From NCBI GenBank assembly GCA_025450615.1, contig JANWHC010000020.1, forward strand, positions 1-11,945: DNA of 11,945 nt, in the 5' to 3' direction. The stretch comes from Minisyncoccota bacterium. GTDB lineage: Bacteria > Patescibacteriota > Minisyncoccia > Phycocordibacterales > DATDWN01. Below the pieces are notes generated by a model. The model saw only the letters and a program-made list of their open reading frames with translations, searched no databases and had not been told where the DNA came from. Shown one piece after another: positions 5,219-9,885 of the stretch (positions are counted from its first letter, which is position 1; each line of letters begins with the position of its first letter). A program made the position numbers and the translations under genes.

Positions 5219-5601
5219 GAGGACCTCCCCTCACTTCGAACTTGGTTTAGATGCATGACGACACGATGGGTGAGCGCTTCGAAATCTACGCCCGGAACTC
5301 TTTTGATCTGTTGGAACAGACCGCCCCACGTGCCAAAAGAGTGAGTCTCGATCAAAACATCTGGAAATTTCTCCACCATCCTGAGAACAAAAGAGAGTAG
5401 ATCATCTGTGCTGTCTTCAGAAATGATGAGTAAAGCCCTACAGTTCTCCGAAAGAGCACGTTCAACCGAAGATCTGTGGCTGACGATCACCACATCACGA
5501 TCAAGACTTACACCCACCCTTTTTAGAGAGTTGGCGACTCCTAAGAGTTGCTCGGTCCAAACTGTCATACTATCGGGAACCCAGACAATGACATTGAACA
5601 T
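5215..5601 (-). CDS. Receiver-like alpha/beta protein, first of a coupled pair
   Basis: The 128 residues follow the same strand-helix order as the next gene: NVIVWVPDS (strand 1 with Asp), a helix LLGVANSLKRV, DVVIVSH, a helix ERALSEN, ALLIISEDS, a helix, VLIETHSF, and a last helix ending MHLNQV. The segment after the third strand has Ser/Glu/Asp (ISEDSTDD) rather than a clean receiver Asp, so phosphorylation is uncertain. The end of the gene (TGA) overlaps the next ATG. GAGG lies 7 bases upstream of ATG 5599-5601, and a promoter sits immediately downstream of the helicase stop. I do not recognise a named family; a two-protein complex is suggested by the coupling and similar folds. Confidence 0.75.
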   Translation of the reverse strand: MFNVIVWVPDSMTVWTEQLLGVANSLKRVGVSLDRDVVIVSHRSSVERALSENCRALLIISEDSTDDLLSFVLRMVEKFPDVLIETHSFGTWGGLFQQIKRVPGVDFEALTHRVVMHLNQVRSEGRSS

Positions 5602-5620
5602 TAAGGTGCCTCTACAAAAA

Positions 5621-5648
5621 ATACTACCACTTTATATAAAAAAATCAA
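5621..5648 (-). promoter_or_regulatory. Promoter of the receiver-like gene pair
   Basis: TTGATT (5643-5648), a 16-base spacer and TAGTAT (5621-5626) lie on the - strand. The -35 starts one base after the helicase TAA at 5650-5652. Confidence 0.5.
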
Positions 5649-5649
5649 G

Positions 5650-7323
5650 TTAGAGAAACAGTCTGGCGATACGAATATTTAAATAAGTTTGTTTCTTTTT
5701 GTTTTTCAAAAGATAGTTGAAAACTGGAGAAAGGGTTGTTGTTTTACATTTGGCAAATGCGCCCAAAATATTTTCAAGCTCGCTTCGTTTTAACTCACGT
5801 TTTAAATACAATATATCAGGAGCTTTGCCCTCTTTAACTAAATCCTCAACATGTGAAATGATCGTCTCCGCTTTTACTCCCCTAGCCCGCGCAATATCGT
5901 CGAGCGGAACTTCTTCAGCTAAAAAGCCGAGGGTGATTTCTTGAGTACTTTTCTTAACTTCACGGTTTTCAGCTTTTTCTTTTCTTTTTATTTTTACTTT
6001 TTCTTCTGGCTCAATCTTTTTCATAAAGTTTTCTTGAGCGAGGGCTATTTCTTCTTTTGATAATTCTTTTAGGTCGTTTATTGCGTCTATCGACAAGTCT
6101 TGAAACTTTTTATCCATCTCAATAATTTCTGGATCAACTACGAGCGCCATATCGTTGAAGCCAAGAAGTTTCATCCCGTCTAATGTACGCACACGAGAAA
6201 GAGCGACATAACCCATGCCTTTGACGAAAGATTTAGATAAGTCGAGCTCCATGGCGTCGAGTGACATGCCCTGACTTTTGTGGACGGTGATAGCCCAAGC
6301 TAAGCGAAGTGGGAGCTGGCTTATTTCGGCTTTTACTTTTCCATCTTCTTCAACTTTCCAAGATTGAGGAGAAACTTGAATTGACATTCCGCTGTTTGTT
6401 AAAACTATCGGATCGCCGTATTGATTAAATTCTTTAACTAAACCAAGCGTGCCGTTTACATAAATTCCTTCAGGATGATTCTTAGTAAACATAACTCTTG
6501 CGCCAACTTTAAGCTCCAAATTTTCTGGTGACAAACAACTTTTCTGTAACGCTTCAGCTAAACTCGGTGCGCCTTTTTTTGACATTTTATAGTTTTTTGA
6601 ATTTGTTTGCAGTAAATCTAAGTGACGTTTGTTCACCACATCCACATCGATATTATGTGTGTATAGTCTGGTGTGTTCGGTGCCAAGTTCTAAATCCTTT
6701 CCTATTCGTGACTCTAAAAGTTCCAAAGTTTTTTTTGAAATTCTGTTTTGGCGAATATCATTGAGTATTGAAAGATAAGTATTATCTTTCTGGCGGTGTT
6801 GCTCCATGAGATAACAAACAGTGAAGTTGGAATACAGCCAACTTTCGGATTTGTAAGCAAACTCTGACTCTAAAACGTCACCCCGAGTCACAGGTGGGAG
6901 TTGAAAAAAATCTCCGCAAACAATAATCTGCATTCCTCCGAAAGGTTTTTCGCTCCGCTTCATCTGCCGACAAATCCATTCGATCATGTCGAGCCGAAAA
7001 TGATGAAGCATGGAAACCTCATCGATAATCAAAACTTTTGTTCTCTCAAAACGTTTATACAAATACTGTCGTTCCATCAAATCCTCGATGTCTCTGTCAG
7101 TTAAAGTGTCCCTCACTCCAAGCCCTGACCATGAGTGAATCGTCTGCCCGCCTAGATGCGTCGCGGCAATTCCTGTCGAAGCTGTGATAGCCACGTCAAC
7201 AGCATGGGACTTTAAATAATTTATATACGCGTGAAGCACATGAGTTTTTCCAGAACCCGCAGCTCCTGTTAGAAAAACATTTTTACCCATTTTTAAAATA
7301 TCGAGTGCTTCAGCTTGAGTCAT
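5650..7323 (-). CDS. Pif1/RecD-like SF1B DNA helicase with C-terminal HTH region
   Basis: This is an ATP-driven 5'-3' DNA helicase of the Pif1 family, expected to act in replication or repair on forks, G-quadruplexes or R-loops. In the 557 residues: Walker A GAAGSGKT (20-27), motif Ia ITASTGIAATHLGG (46-59) with the Pif1-typical TIHSWSGLG after it, Walker B IIDEVSML (99-106), motif III GDFFQLPPV (137-145), and the C-terminal UvrD_C_2 block AITVHKSQGMSLD (about 344-356) and YVALSRVRT. After a Lys/Glu-rich linker (about 420-460), residues about 465-557 resemble the HTH_40-type domain found at the ends of some helicases (LAEEVPLDDIARARGVKAETIISHVEDL). No SD is present. An extended -10 exactly 6 bases before the ATG predicts a leaderless transcript. 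AT-rich, TAA stop, monocistronic. Confidence 0.92.
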   Translation of the reverse strand: MTQAEALDILKMGKNVFLTGAAGSGKTHVLHAYINYLKSHAVDVAITASTGIAATHLGGQTIHSWSGLGVRDTLTDRDIEDLMERQYLYKRFERTKVLIIDEVSMLHHFRLDMIEWICRQMKRSEKPFGGMQIIVCGDFFQLPPVTRGDVLESEFAYKSESWLYSNFTVCYLMEQHRQKDNTYLSILNDIRQNRISKKTLELLESRIGKDLELGTEHTRLYTHNIDVDVVNKRHLDLLQTNSKNYKMSKKGAPSLAEALQKSCLSPENLELKVGARVMFTKNHPEGIYVNGTLGLVKEFNQYGDPIVLTNSGMSIQVSPQSWKVEEDGKVKAEISQLPLRLAWAITVHKSQGMSLDAMELDLSKSFVKGMGYVALSRVRTLDGMKLLGFNDMALVVDPEIIEMDKKFQDLSIDAINDLKELSKEEIALAQENFMKKIEPEEKVKIKRKEKAENREVKKSTQEITLGFLAEEVPLDDIARARGVKAETIISHVEDLVKEGKAPDILYLKRELKRSELENILGAFAKCKTTTLSPVFNYLLKNKKKQTYLNIRIARLFL

Positions 7324-7329
7324 CCCGAC

Positions 7330-7338
7330 ATTGTAACA
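7330..7338 (-). promoter_or_regulatory. Extended -10 promoter of the helicase gene (leaderless)
   Basis: TG-T-TACAAT on the - strand (hexamer 7330-7335). Exactly six bases (GTCGGG) separate it from the ATG, placing +1 on the A of the start codon. The -35 is weak. Confidence 0.65.
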
Positions 7339-7362
7339 GCTAATTCATGATAACAAGAATAT

Positions 7363-7390
7363 TTGACAAAATTATTATATGTGTTAATTT
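7363..7390 (+). promoter_or_regulatory. Promoter of the CPBP protease gene
   Basis: A perfect TTGACA (7363-7368), a 16-base spacer and TAATTT (7385-7390) preceded by TG plus one base (extended -10). The predicted start near 7397 gives a leader of about 55 bases. It diverges from the helicase promoter. Confidence 0.68.
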
Positions 7391-7451
7391 ATGCCGAGAT
7401 TAGGGAACTTGCCCCGAATTGTCGTGGAGAGTATCCCAAGGAGAATTACCT

Positions 7452-7982
7452 ATGGTCGCGCGTGTGATGGAATGGCTCGAGGAGGAAGCAGGGCCCGTAG
7501 CTGGGTTTGGCTTTGCTCTTCTGGCAGCAATGGTCATTGTTTCGCTTCAGCAGATGACTGATGCGGCATTGACCAACTGGGGACTTGTCCCTGCCAAGAC
7601 CGGAGAGTATACGAACCCGTTCGAGTACATGAATGGGTTCATGCTTTTCGACATCTTTGGACTCTCGCCGTTCTTAGAGGAACTGTTTTTCCGTATTGTT
7701 CCTCTCACGATCGTCGTGGCCTTCGTTTCCAAGTCACCCAAGGTGCTCTTTGGAGCAGCCTTGGTCTTTGCAATCTTGTTCGGGTCGATTCACCCATACG
7801 CCTTGTCTGGAAAGATCGACGTGGCGATCGGTGGATTTTTCTTCGGACTAGTATTCCTGAAGTGCGGTGGATTGAATAAGCACTTCTTGAATGCAGGGCT
7901 GTTTGCGGTTTTGGCACACAGCCTGACGAATATCCTTATCTTGAGCCATGGGTACTGGGAGTACCTCATGTACAAGAGTTAG
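7452..7982 (+). CDS. CPBP-family intramembrane glutamic protease (CAAX/Abi-like)
   Basis: This is a membrane protein of the CPBP (Rce1-like) family. Members cleave within or next to the membrane in prenyl-protein processing, bacteriocin self-immunity or signalling; the substrate here is unknown. The 176 residues hold the full set of motifs: EELFFR (76-81), the FxxxH motif FGSIH (110-114) and HSLTN (156-160), with the predicted catalytic Glu and His present. Hydrophobic segments lie at about 17-36, 62-92 (including the EExxxR region), 97-117, 123-138 and 145-165. The ATG at 7452 is chosen over an upstream in-frame TTG (7419) because AAGGAG lies 8 bases before it. It has its own promoter and a strong terminator. 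Stop TAG and GC-rich codons place it with the accessory genes. It is a short member of the family. Confidence 0.92.
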   Translation: MVARVMEWLEEEAGPVAGFGFALLAAMVIVSLQQMTDAALTNWGLVPAKTGEYTNPFEYMNGFMLFDIFGLSPFLEELFFRIVPLTIVVAFVSKSPKVLFGAALVFAILFGSIHPYALSGKIDVAIGGFFFGLVFLKCGGLNKHFLNAGLFAVLAHSLTNILILSHGYWEYLMYKS

Positions 7983-7986
7983 GCGC

Positions 7987-8030
7987 GACCCCCAGCGACG
8001 CAAGTTGCTGGGGGTCGGTTTTATTTATTT
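7987..8030 (+). terminator. Intrinsic terminator of the CPBP gene
   Basis: A 13-bp stem (7987-7999 with 8004-8016, two pairs weaker) is closed by a GCAA tetraloop and followed by GGTTTTATTTATTTTTTT. The T tract is on the + side only, so the convergent trmD has no evident terminator of its own. Confidence 0.92.
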
Positions 8031-8665
8031 TTTTTCCAGGCCTCTATATTTTTGTGATGACCAGACAATAGTATTTTGGGAACTCGGTATTTTTTCTTTT
8101 TATATTCAAAAACTTCTGGACGAGTGTAAACATCGTGACTAGAAATTCTTTCTTCTTCGAGAGAGTCAAAATTCCCAAGCACTCCTTTCACTTGTCTTGA
8201 GACTGAGTCCATAAAAATCATAGCTGGTAATTCCCCGCCCGTTAAAACAAAAGGCCCGACGGAAACTTCCTCCATTTTAAACATTTTTTTCACTCGAGCA
8301 TCTATCCCTTCATATCGTCCGCAAATCAAAATAAAATCTGTATATTTTTTTACGTTTGTTTTTGCATAAGTTGTATTAAACTCTTTTCCAGCTGGAGAAA
8401 AGAAAATTATTTTTACTTTCTTCTTATTCTTTATCTTACTTAAAACTTTCTCGACTGCTTTTGCTACTGGCAAAGCTTGAATGACCATGCCTGGTCCACC
8501 AGCATATGGTTTTTGATCAACTCTTTTCCATTTATCATCGGAATAATCTCGAGGATTATGAAAAGTAACTTTTATTTTTTTATCTTCTATCGCTCGTGAC
8601 AAAATAGACTCGCCTAGGTACGAGTCAAAGGCTCCCGGAAACAACGTTATAATATGAAAATTCAT
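8021..8665 (-). CDS. trmD: tRNA (guanine-N1-)-methyltransferase
   Basis: TrmD is a SPOUT methyltransferase that uses SAM to make m1G37 in tRNAs reading CCN, CUN and CGG, preventing +1 frameshifts. The 214 residues include MNFHIITLFP at the start, PYAGGPGM (53-60), CGRYEGIDAR (115-124) and VGPFVLTGGELPA of the knot (Pro replaces the usual Asp of SVGDYVLTGG), DSVSRQVKGVLG with R157 (equivalent to Arg154 in H. influenzae), and YTRPEVF. Counting from that Arg, the catalytic Asp169 position is Glu172, and the following loop is several residues shorter than usual. The ATG is fixed by homology. AGGAG directly touches the ATG and is too close to serve as an SD. A TGTTATAAA box six bases upstream predicts a leaderless mRNA. 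TAA stop. It sits in the order rpsP-khpA-trmD but behind a terminator. Confidence 0.95.
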   Translation of the reverse strand: MNFHIITLFPGAFDSYLGESILSRAIEDKKIKVTFHNPRDYSDDKWKRVDQKPYAGGPGMVIQALPVAKAVEKVLSKIKNKKKVKIIFFSPAGKEFNTTYAKTNVKKYTDFILICGRYEGIDARVKKMFKMEEVSVGPFVLTGGELPAMIFMDSVSRQVKGVLGNFDSLEEERISSHDVYTRPEVFEYKKKKYRVPKILLSGHHKNIEAWKKNK

Positions 8666-8671
8666 CTCCTG

Positions 8672-8700
8672 TTTATAACATAAAATTTAACGAATGTACA
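8672..8700 (-). promoter_or_regulatory. Extended -10 promoter of trmD (leaderless)
   Basis: On the - strand, TGTACA (8695-8700), a 17-base spacer and TATAAA (8672-8677) preceded by TG plus T. Six bases (CAGGAG) then lead to the ATG, so +1 coincides with the A of the start codon. Confidence 0.65.
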
Positions 8701-8755
8701 TACTTGATTTGAACCTTAGAATTTTTATAATTTGGATGAAATCCGAGGCGGACAA

Positions 8756-8801
8756 GAAAAATACCGCGAGCCTTATAACCATAAGGTGAGCGGTATTTTT
8801 C
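8756..8801. terminator. Bidirectional terminator between khpA and trmD
   Basis: The perfect 12-bp outer stem (8756-8767 with 8790-8801) and the inner stem CCTTAT/ATAAGG with AACC loop are joined by 3-base internal loops. TATTTTTC ends the outer stem on both strands. It would separate khpA from trmD transcription. Confidence 0.85.
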
Positions 8802-8835
8802 GTAGGCCAACAAAGGAGTTCGCCAAATTTAAAAA

Positions 8836-9150
8836 TTATAACTTCAAATCCGACATTGCTTCATCTAGAGTTTTGCTAGCCGAAGGCTTTGCAGCCTTTT
8901 CACTTCCAGCTGGTTCGTTTATTTTCAAATTTACACGAGCATTATTTTTCATTCCAACAACACGCAATAGTGTACGGATTGCCTTTGCTGTATTTCCCTC
9001 ACGGCCAATTATCTTTCCCATATCGTCTTTATCTACATCCAAAGTCATCAAAACGCCCATTTCGTCAACAGTTCTTACGATTTTTACTTCATCAGGTTTT
9101 TCTACCAGAGACTTAATAACAAAGTCTAGAAATTTTACGTCTTGTTCCAT
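8836..9150 (-). CDS. khpA: KH-domain RNA-binding protein KhpA
   Basis: KhpA is a small single-KH RNA-binding protein, usually partnered with KhpB in RNA chaperone or division-control roles. The 104 residues have the KH core with the GxxG loop GREG (49-52) inside MGKIIGREGNTAKAIRTLL. The N-terminal part DVKFLDFVIKSLVEKPDEVKI is typical of the family. Residues about 80-104 (Ala/Lys/Ser-rich) form a tail beyond the usual 75-80-residue core, ending DEAMSDLKL. It lies 67 bases downstream of rpsP, the conserved neighbour in many bacteria. No SD is seen, and an extended -10 upstream gives a leader of about 30 bases. TAA stop. Confidence 0.93.
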   Translation of the reverse strand: MEQDVKFLDFVIKSLVEKPDEVKIVRTVDEMGVLMTLDVDKDDMGKIIGREGNTAKAIRTLLRVVGMKNNARVNLKINEPAGSEKAAKPSASKTLDEAMSDLKL

Positions 9151-9186
9151 TGTATCGTTCAGTTAATGAATAATCCTTACGGTAAC

Positions 9187-9216
9187 ATTGTAACATATTG
9201 AACAAAAACCCTTCAA
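9187..9216 (-). promoter_or_regulatory. Promoter of khpA, -35 abutting the rpsP stop
   Basis: TTGAAG (9211-9216), an 18-base spacer and TACAAT (9187-9192) preceded by TG plus T. The predicted start near 9180 is 30 bases before the ATG. The -35 begins one base after the rpsP TAA (9218-9220). Confidence 0.6.
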
Positions 9217-9217
9217 A

Positions 9218-9634
9218 TTATTTAGCTACTTCCTCTGGTGTGGAAGCTTCTTCCGGCTTTACTTCAGCCTCTTCTACTGGAGTTGCTTCGACTTCAGGAG
9301 CTTCTTCTTTTACTTCGGTAGCTGGGGCTTCAACTTCTTTTTGTTCTTCTTTCTTTATAGCCTTCTTTAGTGGAAGTTTATTGATTTTCTTCGCTGTTAT
9401 AAGTTTTTTTGAAACTAAAAGATTGTGAACTGTGTCTGAAGTTTGGGCACCCATACTCATCCAATGTGAGATTCTGTCTGCTTTAAATTCTGATTTTTCG
9501 CCTCGTCTTGCGTCATAATTACCTAAAACTTCTAGGTATTTTCCACTTTTTGTAGAGTTTTTTGAGTCAGTCAAAACAAGCCGAAATGAGGGTTCTGCCT
9601 TTCTGCCTACTCGCTGTAGTCGTATTTTTAACAT
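9218..9634 (-). CDS. rpsP: 30S ribosomal protein S16 with acidic C-terminal extension
   Basis: bS16 is an assembly protein of the 30S body. Residues 1-80 are a normal S16: MLKIRLQRVGRKAEPSFR at the start, GKYLEVLGNYDAR, and ISHWMSMGAQTSDTVHNLL. From about residue 82 the chain becomes a Lys-rich segment, then a long Glu/Ala/Pro/Val tail to residue 138, low in complexity and probably disordered. Typical S16 proteins are about 75-90 residues, so this is clearly extended; such tails occur in several phyla. There is no clear SD before the ATG, only a weak AGG about 8 bases upstream. It is divergent from rnr and followed by khpA. TAA stop. Confidence 0.95.
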   Translation of the reverse strand: MLKIRLQRVGRKAEPSFRLVLTDSKNSTKSGKYLEVLGNYDARRGEKSEFKADRISHWMSMGAQTSDTVHNLLVSKKLITAKKINKLPLKKAIKKEEQKEVEAPATEVKEEAPEVEATPVEEAEVKPEEASTPEEVAK

Positions 9635-9670
9635 GATTAGAACCTATTTTGGAAATAATAATATAAATAA

Positions 9671-9699
9671 ATTATGAAATGTGTTGAGTATCTAAACAA
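9671..9699 (-). promoter_or_regulatory. Candidate promoter of rpsP
   Basis: TTGTTT (9694-9699), a 17-base spacer and CATAAT (9671-9676) lie on the - strand, giving a leader of about 30 bases. The region is AT-rich, so other choices exist. Confidence 0.4.
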
Positions 9700-9789
9700 C
9701 AAAATTTTGGTTAAAAAACAGAGTTTCGTCGGTCACCTGTACATAGGTACACCTCCCTTCTCATCCTCTGTTTTTACCTCAAAATTTTG
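9700..9789. other. Large imperfect palindrome with structured core, copy B
   Basis: The arms 9700-9723 and 9766-9789 match as an inverted repeat at 19 of 24 positions (CAAAATTTTG ends plus AAAAACAGAG/CTCTGTTTTT). The 42-base interior has a small hairpin, TGTAC-CTAT-GTACA on -. The T runs after CTCTG on either strand make it look like a bidirectional terminator, yet it lies between divergent promoters where no gene ends. On - the interior reads ATGAGAA, GAGG, CCT, ATGT, AGGTGAC and GACGAAA in order, matching copy A (1703-1745). Confidence 0.5.
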
Positions 9790-9821
9790 CCGTTTATCTT
9801 ACTCATTATTTCCAAAACAGG

Positions 9822-9834
9822 TTCTGGTATACTA
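9822..9834 (+). promoter_or_regulatory. Upstream extended -10 promoter of rnr (P1)
   Basis: TTCTGGTATACTA contains TG-G-TATACT (hexamer 9828-9833). The predicted start near 9840 gives a 46-base leader without SD. The -35 is not evident. Confidence 0.5.
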
Positions 9835-9850
9835 ACAGAATAGCTATAAA

Positions 9851-9880
9851 TGGTCAAATAGAGCCCTTTCTGGTACACTA
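9851..9880 (+). promoter_or_regulatory. Proximal extended -10 promoter of rnr (P2, leaderless)
   Basis: TGGTCA (9851-9856), a 17-base spacer and TACACT (9874-9879) preceded by TG plus G. Six bases (AGACTC) then lead to the ATG, so +1 equals the A of the start codon. It repeats 12 of 13 bases of P1 (TTCTGGTAYACTA). Confidence 0.65.
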
Positions 9881-9885
9881 GACTC

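Noticed and set aside
8706..8715. GGTTCAAATC on the - strand resembling a tRNA T-loop
   Set aside because: The flanking bases do not form a T stem, and no acceptor, D or anticodon arm can be drawn around it.
9149..9154. TACAAT overlapping the khpA start codon as its -10
   Set aside because: It would start transcription inside the gene, and no TG extension is present; the box at 9187-9195 fits better.
8732..9166. Open + frame of 144 codons
   Set aside because: It is antisense to khpA (KH motif present on -) and passes through the terminator hairpin.
9725..9770. Hammerhead ribozyme in element B (- strand GATGAG ... CGAAAC)
   Set aside because: The essential CU of CUGANGA is AG here, and the flanking strands pair with each other in a two-way rather than three-way junction with a cleavage site.
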